Shown here: positions 1 through 11,176 of the stretch, in pieces | Position numbering within the stretch: the first letter of the stretch is position 1 | Layout: every line of letters starts with the position of its first letter | Assembly (NCBI RefSeq): GCF_000715075.1 | Contig: NC_134095.1 | Location: forward strand, 58,586,419 to 58,650,418 | Length of the DNA: 64,000 bases | DNA from: Nicotiana tabacum | Lineage: Eukaryota > Streptophyta > Magnoliopsida > Solanales > Solanaceae | Direction of reading: 5' to 3' | Notes under the pieces: generated by a model | Database searches by the model: none | What the model was told of the DNA's origin: nothing | What the model saw: the letters and a program-made list of their open reading frames with translations, nothing else | Program-made: the position numbers and the translations under genes

Positions 1-199
1 CTCTCAATCTCTCTACTACAATTTCTTAATCTATTGTTGAAATTTCGTGAAAAATTGTGAAGTTGTTGAATTGAAGTTTTCAAGTGTTCAACGATTTTCA
101 ATTTTCAAGAAGTTGTTCGGCAATCCGGTAAATTTGTTTCAACTCTTACGTTTTAAGAATATATTTTTGTGTGGTTTAGATTGCATAATTATAATTAAT

Positions 200-1087
200 A
201 TGACATTTTCTTTGAAAAAAATATTTGGTAAAGGAAAAGATAAAACCGGTGAAAGTAGTGGCCAACCAACTACCCTTCCCCCGGCTCCCCGACCTAGAAA
301 AGATAAGCAAGTTGAAAGTAGTCGTCAACCTAGACGTCCTCCTCCTTCTTTAATTCTTGATAGTGATCACCTTTGTTTTCAATTTACCGATAGTGAATTT
401 TACCATAATGTTGCACCAGGTGAAAGATTAGATGATGAAATTATGAATGCTCTTTATCCTAATGAAACCATCTTAGAAAATATTGAGGAAAATGAGGATG
501 ATGATGAAACCCAAGCACCGGATTTAGATGATACACCTACTAGTCCTCTTAATAACCCAACTGATGCACCGGTCGACCCACCTGTAGAAACTCCTACTTT
601 TAATAGAGAATCTGCTAAACGCCTAGAAACATCATTAGTTTGGAATTTTTTTACTCAAGTAAGAGAACAAAATAAGGCTAAGTGTAAAACTTGTGGGAAA
701 TTAATGTCGCATAAATATACTGGAGACCGTAGCGGCACGGGTAGTTTGACTAGGCCCATAAAAATACACCCTAGAGATAAGGCTAGATTTTTTCAAATGA
801 AAGCGCAACTAGAGGGGACAAGTGTAGATTCTGCGGTTAACCCTAGTACAGGTTCAAATCTAGTTCAACCAAGAATTAACACTGTCACCGGAAGTATTTT
901 ATATTACGATCCAAATAGAGATCGTGAAGAATTAGCAAAGATGATTACTGTTATGTGCTTACCTTATACTTTTGCTTCTAATCCTAATTGGGTTCATTAT
1001 ATTAGAAGAGTTTTTAATCCTACTTATAAAGGTTGGCCTCGCGCAACAGTTAAGAGTGATATTTATAAATTCAAACATGAAATATGA
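200..1087 (+). pseudogene. hAT transposase, N-terminal part with BED-type zinc finger
   Basis: The frame is open from base 47. The likely start is the ATG at 200 (MTFSLKKIF), just before a Pro/Ser-rich, charged linker. At about 626-780 the protein reads SLVWNFFT, then CKTCGK and a distal His: a BED-type zinc finger, which in hAT transposases binds the terminal repeats. The usual L-x-R-H spacing reads LTRPIKIH, so the first zinc-binding His seems to be Pro. After it comes the conserved helical region leading to the catalytic core. The frame closes with TGA at 1085. The next frame carries on the homology after a further TAA, so the gene is broken here by a frameshift and a stop. Confidence 0.75.
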
Positions 1088-1094
1088 ATAATAT

Positions 1095-1463
1095 TTGCGG
1101 TATTTATTTACTCATATACCTAATCGGATTTCTATTACTACTGATATTGGTAGAAGTGGTAATGATTGTGATTATCTAACTGTTACAAGTCATTGGATAG
1201 ATGAGGAATGGATAATGCAAAAACGCATAATTGCATATAGAATAATTAATTCGCATCACACAGGTAAATATTATCCTACAATTTTTGGGCAATATTATCC
1301 TACTATTTCAAACTGTTTAGTTTATATTGCAGCACTATCTGATTTGTTTGTTGAATTTGGTGAGGGTGGGGACATTTATGAACTTGCTATAAATGAAATG
1401 AAACAAAAGTTTAAAAAATATTTTTTCCTATCCCTCCTATTTATGGTCTTGCTGCAATGCTAA
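1095..1463 (+). pseudogene. hAT transposase, middle fragment with a large internal deletion
   Basis: The fragment starts with a RISITTDIGRSGND segment. This matches the first catalytic-Asp region of the hAT RNase H-like core (typically TTDxW; the Trp is not present here). It jumps quickly to YYPTISNCLVYIAALSDLF, which belongs near the end of the core in this family. I infer that some 200 residues, including the remaining catalytic positions, are deleted. The word AATATTATCCTAC occurs twice near the junction (about 1266 and 1291), compatible with a short-repeat deletion. The frame shifts near 1425-1460 into the next fragment. This piece cannot encode an active transposase. Confidence 0.7.
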
Positions 1464-2212
1464 ATCCTACAATGAAATTGGGAGGTCCTCATTTTTGGTA
1501 TTCAAATATTTATAAGGCTTTAGATATTTCAAATGAGGAAATTGCTACACTTGCAGATGCAAAAGCTTCAATTAAAATTAATGCTCAAACAGTTTATAAT
1601 GCTTATCAACTTGCCTTAGAGCATGCTAGGCCAACTATTCCAACCCCTACTTCGTCTAGCTCACAATCGTCTAAAAGAGTTGCGGGCTTAAAAGCTCTTA
1701 AATCTTGGACGGAGTTCAGGGGTTCTCAAGGTGATAATTATGATGAAACTTCACATCTAAATGAGCTTCAAGTTTATTTGTCTCAGGGACTTGAAAAGGA
1801 GAATCCAGACGGCTCTTTTGATCTTTTAGAATGGTGGAAGGCAAGGGAAAAACATTTTCCGGTTCTTGCAAGGATGGCTCGGGATATTTTATCAATTCAA
1901 GCTTCAACTGTTGCATCAGAGAGCGCTTTCAGTCAAGTAAGACTGCAAATAGGTGATCATAGAGCGTCTATGAGGGATAGCTTGGAAAAATCAGTACTGT
2001 TTAGAGATTGGATCCGCTCGGAAAGAAGAAACTTTGGAATTGCAGAAGCACAACCGGCGATAGATGAAGCTTATGACGAAATGATAGCGGAACTTGCGAA
2101 GGATTCGGCTTCGCCCGGAAGTGGTGATGAACAAGCTTCTTTTCCACCACCACCAACGCAACCTCCTCCGAACCTTGAAGGATTTATGAGATTTGTTAGA
2201 GATAATACATAG
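1457..2212 (+). pseudogene. hAT transposase, C-terminal dimerisation region
   Basis: This is the C-terminal third of the hAT transposase. It has the dimerisation domain signature EWWKAREKHFPVLARMARDIL, then STVASESAFSQV, and ends in a basic and acidic tail with a Pro-rich stretch. The domain drives multimer formation and is the best conserved part of plant hAT proteins. The Ser-rich linker TPTSSSSQSS precedes it. It would join the previous fragment by a one-step frame change near 1430-1460. The segment 2213-2419 downstream is 3' flank with no gene I can support. Confidence 0.85.
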
Positions 2213-2419
2213 ACTAATATGTAACTTGTATTTTGGCACATCTTCTTTAGTTTTTTTTTCCTTCTAATGGTGGTATTAGTACCTTGTTGTGCTCATTCCA
2301 TTGGGGGAAGGATGACTAAGAAAGATATGCCATTTTTGGTAATAAAATTTATTGCTTCTACCCTTGAATATCTTTTCGCAATATTTCTTTGTCTTTACTT
2401 AGAATTATTTATAAGCTAC

Positions 2420-2670
2420 AATATATACATAAGATACAATATATATACTACAAGAAAATATATTATGCGAATATATATACATAAGATACAATATATATAC
2501 TACAAGAAAATATATTAGAGAATATATATACATAAGATACAATATATATACTACAAGACAATATATTATGCGAATATATATACATAAGATACAATATATA
2601 TACTACAAGAAAATATATAAGATACAATATATATACTAAAAGAAAATATATATACATAAGATACAATATA
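2420..2670. repeat. AT-rich minisatellite, left part (51-53 bp unit)
   Basis: Imperfect tandem units share the words GATACAATATATATACTACA and ATTATGCGAATATATATAC; GATAC recurs at 2485, 2536 and about 2589. The same unit returns at 13069-13209, on the far side of the viral insertion. The last unit runs directly into the TATAC array. Short ORFs here are translated repeat and not genes. Confidence 0.9.
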
Positions 2671-3080
2671 TATACTATACTATACTATACTATACTATAC
2701 TATACTATACTATACTATACTATACTATACTATACTATACTATACTATACTATACTATACTATACTATACTATACTATACTATACTATACTATACTATAC
2801 TATACTATACTATACTATACTATACTATACTATACTATACTATACTATACTATACTATACTATACTATACTATACTATACTATACTATACTATACTATAC
2901 TATACTATACTATACTATACTATACTATACTATACTATACTATACTATACTATACTATACTATACTATACTATACTATACTATACTATACTATACTATAC
3001 TATACTATACTATACTATACTATACTATACTATACTATACTATACTATACTATACTATACTATACTATACTATACTATAC
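2671..3080. repeat. Perfect (TATAC)82 pentanucleotide array
   Basis: There are 410 bp of uninterrupted TATAC, 82 units, with no visible substitution. The seed is the ATATATAC at the end of the minisatellite unit. Such purity beside heavily mutated elements implies recent slippage or expansion, or a consensus or assembly effect. Confidence 0.97.
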
Positions 3081-3142
3081 ATATATTAATTGATATAAGT
3101 CGAGACATTTTAATTTATTTTTAATATATATATATATATAAC
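3081..3142. other. AT-rich host DNA at the left virus junction
   Basis: About 60 bp of mostly A/T, ending in a TA dinucleotide run (about 3125-3140). Virus-derived sequence starts at 3143. No target-site duplication is expected, because caulimovirids lack an integrase. Confidence 0.7.
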
Positions 3143-3148
3143 ATACCA
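3143..3148 (-). other. Primer-binding-site half at the left virus end (TGGTAT)
   Basis: The minus strand ends TGGTAT before the host TA run. Plant pararetroviruses prime minus-strand DNA from tRNA-Met at TGGTATCAGAGCC. The first six bases are here and the rest begin the opposite end of the unit at 11247. Confidence 0.65.
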
Positions 3149-3830
3149 TTTTACACCAGGATCTAGGTAGGCGGGCGGTAGTCCGCACAACCAATAAGAT
3201 CTAGCTGCTTTAGTACACTTTAAAGGTTGGCGGTAGTCCGCACGACCAATAAGGATTCGAAATATACGGAAATTCTATTATAGTTTAATGACTGTATGGA
3301 AGGATCTATATCCTTTTACCCAAGCAAGGGGCCTGTCTAAGCCCGATACATACTCTTACTGAGCCCATGTGTCTAGCAGTTCTAATTGTGAAAGAGGTAG
3401 CCCTTTTTACAACTTCAGACGGGCTTTAATGTCACAGCTGGCTAGACGTAGCCACTAAGGCAAAGCCAATAAGAGTAGTACCAGAGCCGACTGTACCACC
3501 ATCTTGGAACCAAATCAAGAAACTATATTAAAAATTTCTTTATATTTTGAAAGAGTCTGGATTCTTCATGGTTAAGATGCAAGAGAAATTAGTTCTTCAA
3601 CATAGATATGAATCCGTTTAGCCGGACATAGTCACGGCTAGGGAGAAAGACTAAAATTACTAAAAATAAAAATATGTACCTTGTAGGCCGAGAAGCAAGG
3701 CCCTGAAGATGAACTTCAAAACTTTTATTAATTCTTCAACTTGATTTACAAACTATAAACTAAATGTTTACAAAGGGGGGTTGGTTGAGAGAGAGGAGAG
3801 AGAAAGTAGAGAGAGAGGGGGGTTCCGGCC
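3149..3830 (-). other. Pararetrovirus long transcript leader
   Basis: About 680 nt lie between the inferred transcription start (near 3830) and the primer site. Length and position match the structured leaders of caulimovirid pregenomic RNA. It holds several short ATG-initiated frames but no long ORF. The segment around 3170-3260 contains two near-repeats of a CTACCGCC/CCAATAAGATC block. Parts of this leader are duplicated at 11370-11622 (same orientation) and 12697-13068 (inverted). Confidence 0.7.
3724..3729 (-). terminator. AATAAA polyadenylation signal of the viral RNA
   Basis: The minus strand reads AATTAATAAAAG about 130 nt downstream of the TATA box. In caulimovirids the polyadenylation signal lies just after the transcription start, so it is bypassed once and used at the second pass, giving a terminally redundant RNA. 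Confidence 0.65.
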
Positions 3831-3857
3831 TTTTCTTCTTCAAATGAAGAAGCATCC

Positions 3858-3865
3858 TTATATAA
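3858..3865 (-). promoter_or_regulatory. TATA box of the pararetroviral pregenomic promoter
   Basis: On the minus strand TTATATAAGG is followed by a CT-rich stretch (about 3785-3830), the usual setting of a plant transcription start. It lies in the gap between ORF4 and the leader, where the 35S-type promoter belongs. Confidence 0.75.
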
Positions 3866-3915
3866 CAAAAAAAAAATCTTGAATAGTAAAATGGGTCCCA
3901 CATCTGGGTCCCTAC

Positions 3916-3975
3916 ACAGTGTTTTTACTGTAGATAAACAGTGTTTCTACTGTGGATGAACAGTGTATCTACTGT
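3916..3975 (-). promoter_or_regulatory. Three 16-bp palindromic repeats upstream of the viral TATA box
   Basis: The repeats are ACAGTGTTTTTACTGT (3916-3931), ACAGTGTTTCTACTGT (3938-3953) and ACAGTGTATCTACTGT (3960-3975), with a strict 22-bp period. The arms ACAGT/ACTGT are self-complementary. They sit about 50-110 bp upstream of the TATA box on the minus strand, where activator sites are expected. No factor is assigned. Confidence 0.7.
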
Positions 3976-4004
3976 TTAAGTGGGTCCTGGCGGCTGATAA
4001 GCTG

Positions 4005-5435
4005 TCAAGTCTTCTTTTTGTCCAAATTGTGCATTTGTTGGAGGAATTCTTCCACCTTGTCGATATCTCTGTCAGATAATATCATTTCTGGCTGTATAGG
4101 TTGTGTATCTTCTACGAGGTCATCACCACTCGTTTCACTTCTCATTGAAGTGTCTGATTTTTCGCGCTGATCTAGTGATTGGAGCAGATTTCTTTTCAAT
4201 CCTTCTAAGTATTGATTTATTAAATCAATTTTATCTCCGTCTTGGATTGATATTCTCCGAGAAATATGTTTAAAAGTGCTTTCTACTATTATCCTTTTTT
4301 GAGGGGCCGTTACATATAAATGGATTTGTGTTTTGATAGAATCTAATAATTCTTGTCCATATAACGTCTTTGTTTTGGGATCAGTCTTCATCAATTTGTC
4401 CCAAAAATTATTGTAGAATACCCTATATAAACAAGGGATTTGTTCTTCCGTATAACCTAATTCCGGGGTCCATTTATGGATCCAGGGGATAGAAAATTCA
4501 ATAAAGAAGTAGATTTGATCAATTTTTTCTAGGTAGCAGATATGATCTGCGTGATATGACTCTGTTAAGAACGGCGAAGCTTTTATCCATTCTTTGTATA
4601 ACTTTAGAAATGGTTCGGGCAAAATCTTGGTAGTAGGACCGTGGTATGACCACCAGTTTAAAAACCAGTTAGGGATAGGTCCTGTAAATACCTTTGCGCA
4701 TACTTTGATAAACCAAGTATGCTTATGTCTCTCATTGTTATAATAAAGCACCTTATCAAATGCTTGAATATAATCCCAATAAGTGAAATTCATAGGTGAT
4801 TTATTAAGGCTTATCTGCCTTTCTTTCATTGTTGAAATACCCCATTCTTCAACAGATATAATCTGTTTGATAATGACTTTTGAAAAGTTATAAACATTTT
4901 CATTCGTGTTATAACCCGAACAGTGTTGGAATTCTGCACTACCTGTACTGATCAGGATATTCTCATAATAGGTGCGGGTTTTATATGATTCACCCGGATA
5001 GTATAATCCATTAATCAGGTATCTCTGAAATATTTTCCACGGTTCTTCTTTTCTCTGAATCTCAGAGTTTTCAAGAAGAAATATCATTTCTTTCTTTGGT
5101 AACTTTTCATATGACTTGATATCATCATTGTCTTCCTCTTTAGCAATTGAAGCAAAAGTATCACTTTGCTTTTTGGATGCCAGATAAGCTTGCAGATGTC
5201 CATATAACGGACTATCTTCTGGAATATCTTCCAAATGTATAGAATGTCCTGAGGATTCACCTGTATGCGGTACCTTTGAGGTTATCAAACTCTTTTTCCC
5301 TCTTTGTATTACAGGGGAGTTTGATAAGGATCCGTATGATGATCCCTGAGAATAAGTCCTACTAGGGGAAGATCTTCTCTTACCTCTGCCCCTGGTGACC
5401 CATGAAGGGTCCATTCTGCAGAAGCTGCAAATCAT
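4005..5435 (-). CDS. Pararetrovirus ORF4, in the transactivator/viroplasmin position
   Basis: An intact 476-codon frame; a second ATG at 5411 (MDPSWVTRGRG) is the more likely start, as it follows closely on ORF3. The N-terminus is basic and Ser-rich. The central 250 residues are Trp/Tyr-rich, with PNWFLNWWSYHGP and SIPWIHKWTPELGY. The C-terminus is acidic with a predicted helix. In solendovirus-like genomes the last ORF before the promoter is called the transactivator/inclusion-body protein. I assign it by position and by resemblance to proteins common in Nicotiana EPRVs. I cannot point to a catalytic motif. It overlaps ORF3 by about 50 nt or less. It is the only long viral frame here, besides the movement protein, with no stop. 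Confidence 0.65.
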   Translation of the reverse strand: MICSFCRMDPSWVTRGRGKRRSSPSRTYSQGSSYGSLSNSPVIQRGKKSLITSKVPHTGESSGHSIHLEDIPEDSPLYGHLQAYLASKKQSDTFASIAKEEDNDDIKSYEKLPKKEMIFLLENSEIQRKEEPWKIFQRYLINGLYYPGESYKTRTYYENILISTGSAEFQHCSGYNTNENVYNFSKVIIKQIISVEEWGISTMKERQISLNKSPMNFTYWDYIQAFDKVLYYNNERHKHTWFIKVCAKVFTGPIPNWFLNWWSYHGPTTKILPEPFLKLYKEWIKASPFLTESYHADHICYLEKIDQIYFFIEFSIPWIHKWTPELGYTEEQIPCLYRVFYNNFWDKLMKTDPKTKTLYGQELLDSIKTQIHLYVTAPQKRIIVESTFKHISRRISIQDGDKIDLINQYLEGLKRNLLQSLDQREKSDTSMRSETSGDDLVEDTQPIQPEMILSDRDIDKVEEFLQQMHNLDKKKT

Positions 5436-5682
5436 TATTAATTAAAAAGGATAGCATAATTCTAGTGCTGATATTATCTTGACCGAAGGGACACACATTT
5501 TCAATTAACTGAAGAATATCAATAACTTCTTGAAAATTATAGTCTTCTTCTTCTTCCCTTGTTTTAATTATGTCAGCCATAATTATATCAAGTATAACTT
5601 CTTGTAAGTCTCTATTTAATTTAATCACTTTAAGAATGGTAATCAATACCTTATCATCAAAAAACATGGTATAATAATTCAT
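5380..5682 (-). CDS. Pararetrovirus ORF3, small protein of unknown function
   Basis: A 100-codon frame starting three bases after the polyprotein stop and overlapping ORF4, the tight spacing typical of caulimovirid polycistronic RNA. The product is rich in Ile, Leu, Asp and Glu, with no recognised domain. An acidic REEEEDY segment lies near the middle. Position supports a genuine viral ORF; the function is unknown. Confidence 0.55.
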   Translation of the reverse strand: MNYYTMFFDDKVLITILKVIKLNRDLQEVILDIIMADIIKTREEEEDYNFQEVIDILQLIENVCPFGQDNISTRIMLSFLINNDLQLLQNGPFMGHQGQR

Positions 5683-5685
5683 AAT

Positions 5686-8600
5686 CTATTCTAAATATTC
5701 CCGGGATAGAAAATCTGGAAGGGAATTATCAATTCCTTTTTTGTATTGTATTTCAAAGTCGAAAGGCGCCAGCTGAGCCTGCCATCTGGCAAAAATTAAT
5801 TTTGAAGCATCGTGCTTAAAATCTTTGTCAAACATATATTTAACAGATTGAGCATCAGTTTTTATCAAAAACTTTTGGTTATATAAGTCGTCTTGAAATT
5901 TTAATACACACTTAACAATTGTTAACATTTCATGCGCCACAGTAGCATATTTCTTCTAGGCTTCGGTCCATTTACCAGAGTGAAATCTTATTAAGTATTC
6001 ACTCTTATTATTGGGATTTACTTGTTTCAAAATCCCTCCATATCCAACATTAGACGCATCTGTCTCGATAAATTTTTGCCAAGTAGGATTGGCAAGGGTT
6101 AAACAAGGCAAAGATTTAACACGCCCTTTAATACTTTTGACTAACTCAGTATGTTGGTTAGTCCAAGGGTGTTTATGATCTTTTTTCAGCCGATCGTATA
6201 GAGGGGCTAGATCTCGTGAAAAACTTTTATAAAAGGGGATATATAATTTAGACTCCCCAAAAATCTTTGTAATTGAGTCCTGTCAGTAATAACATCAGGA
6301 AACTTTGAGGCAAAATCAATTGATCTTTGTATTGGGGTAATTTTTCCCTGGCAAATATTATGACCTAGAAAACGAACATTCGTTTGGAATAGACTCATCT
6401 TAGGTTTAGAAATTACTAAACCGTTTTGTATAACAATCTTCTTAAAAATATCAAGATGCTTAATATGCATCTCCAAAGTTTTAGAAAATACTAATATGTC
6501 ATCAATATAAACGATGATAAAATCCAAATATGGGTTAAAAATATCATTCATAATTTTTTGAAATTCAGAAGGGGCGTTTTTCAAACCAAATGGCATAACA
6601 TTCCATTCATATTGCCCAAATGGAACATTGAAAGCAGTTCTATAAGTATGCTCTTTAAATATTTGAATTTGCCAATAACCAGATTTTAAATCAAATTTTG
6701 AAAATATATTGGCGTCATATAACCTAGATAGCAAGTCCCTTTTATTAGGGATAGGATACCTAATCCATTTTAGATGTTTATTTAATGGTTTATAGTTTAT
6801 AACTAAGCGAGGAATACCTCGTTCCTTTTCTGCCGCATTATTAACATAAAAGGCAGAACATGACCAAGGAGATTTTGAGGGTTTTATCAAACCCTTTTGT
6901 AACAAACTATCAATCTCGTTTTTGCAGAATTCAACTAACTCAACATTCATCTGGCAAGGTCGAGATTTAGTAGGAATATCATCCTCACCGAAATTTTCTT
7001 CGTATGGAAGAGTTACAATATGCCTTTTCCTGTTCCAAAAGGCACTAGGGTGATCGGCGCAAACATCAACGGCCATTTTTTCAGCAATCAATTTAATCTT
7101 TTGCTGAACTTTAACAGATTGTAAAGCATCGAATATATTCATGCTAAGAATTTCTAATTGTAATGAATCAATATGCCTCTGTTTCATATTAATCAAGGCA
7201 TTAATATCTCTAGTTACGGGATCTGTAACAAAGGAATAACTTATCCTTTTATCTTGGTAATTAGCAGAAAAACCATGTTCATCTATATTATTGAACGGGT
7301 AAATAGCATTAATAAAAGGTGTTCCAAGTATAATTGGAGGGTATAACTGGTTTTTTACCAGAAAGAAGAAATGTGGGATGCAGACTTTATTCTGGCAAAT
7401 ATGAGTATTAGGCAATTTGTACTCTATATCTAAAGCATGACCAGAAGCGGATTTCACCAAATGAGTGGTCTTTTGAAAATACTTAGTAAGAATTAATCCT
7501 TCCTGAATGCAGCTTACATCTGCACCACTATCAATCATAGCTATATCAGTTATAGAAAAATTATTATCGATTAAAATAGTACATTTAATATACCATTTGT
7601 GTGCAGTAATAATTTGCATCATACCTAAAAATAAATCAGATTTTTCATCAGAAATTTCTTTTCCTTTATCATTAGAAAAATTAGAAAATCCTTTAGTCGA
7701 AGATTCAGGTAGAGAATTATTTTTCTCAATTTGTGTAATACGGTGATCGCAAATCATTTGATTTTGCTTAAGAGACTTAATATCTCTTTTCAAATTTTCA
7801 ATTTCTTCTTTTAAGTCATCAAAAGAAGTATCTCGACTAGGTGTACTGGACTTTTGAAGTCTTCTATTAATTTCAGATAAAGAATATGGTGCAAAATTTT
7901 CAAATTCGTTCTTGTATTTTTCAACAGATTTTGAATTACTAGAACTAGAATTTGCAGCTAAATTAATAATTTTTTCACGAAGTTTTTCATCAGTAACTTC
8001 TTTTAAAAGTTCTATTACATTGTCAGATGTAATAGTTTTTATATTAAGATTATCAAATTGTGATTGCAATTTATAAAATTCGTCACTATCACAAGTACAA
8101 ATATCACCTTTGCAAGCAGTATCAATATTTTTATTATTATCAGAAAAATCAATTAACTCAACTTCAGCTTCAGATTCAGTCTCTGAGTAATAGTCAGATT
8201 CTGATCCCGAAGTGTATAACAAGCCATAAACCTTATCGTGTAACTCATCATCGAGTTCTAAGGCTTTTAGCTTTTGAAGTTTGCAATTTGGGGAAATATG
8301 ACCAAACTTCCCACACTTATAACACTTAATATCAGCGAGATCACGTTTGGATCTATTCTTCGCAAATCGAGTAGATTTCCTATGCGCTTTTCTAGTATCA
8401 CGTTCTTCCTTAGGCCTATATCTAGACCTCTTTTTCTTATATGGGCTATCCGGGTTAGGGTACCTATGATATTTGGTTTTCTTCTTCCTATTTTGAGTGG
8501 AAGTTCCGGGTAAACCAAACTGGGTACAAAAGTCACCTACTTGGGACCTTTCTTTAAGCTTATCTATCTTAAGCTGTCTAGAAAGCCTTAGCTCATTACA

Positions 8601-10097
8601 CAATTTTAGACCTTCTTCTGTACAAACACCTATAAGCTTACCATAGGTATAATTATTGTACAGAATTTCTCCGCAACTACCCTTTAACACATTCCTTACT
8701 CTTTCATCAAATAAGGAAGGGAGGCCGTCTATAAACTTGTCCTTCCAGTGTTCATATCTATTCTCGGGTAGTTCCATAACTCTACTCATAAAAGTATCTT
8801 TATACCATCTAAATTAACTAAGGGTCTTACATCTAAGTCCATTAAGTAAAGTTCGGACGGTCTGATGATTTGAGGTAAATCTACCATTGAAATGCTCTAA
8901 AATTGTAAGTATAAGGGTATAAACTGCATCTTCTCTACCCACCACTAGAGTCATACCTATGTTATCAACACCTTCGTCGGTTGCTGTAGCATTTATAACG
9001 AAAGTCTTTTCCTCTACAGATAAATGATTATCCCACCAGCCACGAAGTTGGCCAGTAAATCCTGCAATAATCATTTTGCAAATAGTTCTATCTGTATTTT
9101 TAATACTTTTACAGATAGTTGAATACATAAGCATTCTGTGTACGAGAATGGTTAATTGTCTATCAGTTAGACCATCAAGATTCCATTCATAAATTTCGGA
9201 ACCGTTATAAGACGTATTAGTCTGATTCCAATCTCGTTCCTCAATCAACACATCTTGAGGAGTAGGACGAGGATAATAATAGGTTTGCATTCTTGGTTTA
9301 TCAACATACCTATGATTTTGTTTAACAATCCCTTTGAGTTTATTAAACTCTGACCAAGTCTCAGTTTTATAATCAGAAACGGTCTCAATTTTATCAGCAA
9401 AATTTTTTGATAAATCAATAGGTCTAATATTTAAACCAGAAAGCTTTTTATCTAAAAGCTGGGCTAAGTCATCAAGAGATTTAAATTTAAAATCCTGAAT
9501 CTCAGGAGGTCTTTGAATATGAGTAAGAATGTTTTGATCAATTGTTTTACTTCCTGAAGTGGAGGCAATATCAGTTGGTCCTTTCTTAGTACCCATTTCT
9601 TTTATTAAAATAGTCAAATCATCAAGTTTTTTATCAAGAGAACCAATATGTTCCCCTAAATTTTTTACATATAAACCCAAATAATTGTTTTGAGAAATCA
9701 ATTTATTAATTTCTGCAATACTAATAGCTGCTACGTTATCATCAATAAATTTTTGAAAGGCAGTGAAAGTAATACCAGTATTATTAGGTAAAATAAAGGG
9801 AGCCTGAGGAGGATAAATTGCTTTAGTAATATTATCACTCCCGTCTTTATAAGATCTTTCCAATACCTTTATATAAAGTGGTAAATAAGTTGTTATGAAC
9901 CAAGGAACAAAATACATAATTTGATTATGCAAGGCACAAGTTTCATAAAATTCTTGAGATATATTATTCAAATCCTCTTTACTATAAGTATCAAAAAACT
10001 ATGTTTTAAACTGGTTCCATTTTTCACTAAAAAATTCTTTTTGAATGTAAATACGGGCCCGAGAACCGGAGCTAAAATCAATTTGGTGTGGAATCAT
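5686..10097 (-). pseudogene. Pararetrovirus polyprotein: coat protein, aspartic protease, RT, RNase H
   Basis: One frame of about 1,470 codons starts at ATG 10097, which overlaps the movement-protein stop (TAATG). The N-terminal part is the coat/gag-like region. A CX2CX4HX4C zinc finger (CYKCGKFGHISPNC) lies at about 8283-8324, after a very basic stretch and before acidic Ser/Glu tracts. The protease motif DSGADVSC is at about 7510-7530. RT follows with FDLKSGYWQI, VPFGQYEWNVMPFGL and YIDD (6498-6509). RNase H has ETDASNVGYG, the TDAQS region and a C-terminal DFLSRE. Breaks: in-frame stops at 9999-10001 (TAG), 8814-8816 (TAA) and 5956-5958 (TAG), and a frameshift near 6240. It cannot make the full protein. 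Confidence 0.92.
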
Positions 10098-11176
10098 TAA
10101 ATATTATTGGGGTCGAAATCCATCTCGGATAAAGAAGGAATATCTTTATCTGAAATATTGTCATTATCTTGAACAATATTTGTTTGAGGGTTAATCTTAA
10201 CCCTTTCAACCCTTTTAACCTTTTGATCAGGTTTATCACTAGCAATAGTGTGTAAAGAAGCCGCACGATTGCGGGCTGGACCGTAAACTGGTTCAACAGG
10301 GGAAATATGTTGAATAGTAGGTAGAAGTTTATGATTAGAAAATGAATGTCTATTATAAATAGTAGACTTATCATCAAATTGAATACAAATCCTACCATCC
10401 GGATTTTGAGTAACATGTGAAAATTCAGTATTTGACAAGTCGTTATTAATCTGACTTGGGGATATGACTGAATTTAAAGTCCATGTAGTTGGAAAATTAA
10501 TTTTCTCCCACCTGATAGGTCTCCTTGTGGTGACCTTGGACTTTGCAAAATTGGTTTCGACCAATATGGTCTGATCCGATGTATCGTATAACTTACATCT
10601 AGGATTCAAAGTAGATAGCAATTTGAAATAAATTCTATAGGACAGACATATAAGTTCCAAACCAGGTGCATAATTATAACCATGCGTTTTCACATTTAAA
10701 GTTAAAGCATCAAGAATATTAACATCAGAAAGAGATAGTTGCAAATTGGGTTGAGTATTAAAATATACTGGACCATAGGCCACTGTAGATTCTATCGAAC
10801 CCATTAGAGACTGTCTGAAATTCAGATTTCTAGCATCTCTAAGAGCTGCTAAAAAGGTCTCTGGTAATCCTTTAAGGGTTAAAGGTTTAAATGCAATTTG
10901 AACCATACCAATATGCACATAATGGTAATGATGTTTATATAAATCTATATCATGCTTGTTTAACAAACGAATAGTCTGTTCAGACGAATTTAATGCTAAA
11001 GACTGTTCAGTCGTTTTTATCAATTGTTTAGAAGAAAGTTTATCAAACCAACCATAATCATAAATGGTTTTTATAGAAACTTTAGGAATAGTCCATTTAT
11101 TTAATAAATCAAGGTTTTGAGGTATATCTACCTCTTCAAGTCTAGTACTTTTAGTACTTGTTTCTCCCAGATCCAT
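10097..11176 (-). CDS. Pararetrovirus movement protein (30K superfamily)
   Basis: An intact 359-codon frame starting at MDLGETS. The core has the caulimovirid 30K-type movement signature, with [19 protein letters not shown], then [11 protein letters not shown], then [20 protein letters not shown]. These proteins dilate plasmodesmata for cell-to-cell spread. The C-terminal third is variable, basic and Asn/Ser-rich. The stop overlaps the next ATG, suggesting coupled re-initiation. Its N-terminal part is copied in inverted orientation at 12380-12673 and an inner part at 11248-11369. An open frame does not show expression here. Confidence 0.85.
   Translation of the reverse strand: MDLGETSTKSTRLEEVDIPQNLDLLNKWTIPKVSIKTIYDYGWFDKLSSKQLIKTTEQSLALNSSEQTIRLLNKHDIDLYKHHYHYVHIGMVQIAFKPLTLKGLPETFLAALRDARNLNFRQSLMGSIESTVAYGPVYFNTQPNLQLSLSDVNILDALTLNVKTHGYNYAPGLELICLSYRIYFKLLSTLNPRCKLYDTSDQTILVETNFAKSKVTTRRPIRWEKINFPTTWTLNSVISPSQINNDLSNTEFSHVTQNPDGRICIQFDDKSTIYNRHSFSNHKLLPTIQHISPVEPVYGPARNRAASLHTIASDKPDQKVKRVERVKINPQTNIVQDNDNISDKDIPSLSEMDFDPNNI

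Noticed and set aside
2671..3080. TATAC array as a telomeric or centromeric satellite
   Set aside because: The unit is unlike the plant telomere repeat and is a local expansion seeded by the adjacent minisatellite.
3477..3490. Plus-strand GTACCAGAGCCGA resembling a tRNA-Met primer site
   Set aside because: It lies on the strand opposite to the viral sense and inside the leader; the better-placed site is split between 3143 and 11247.
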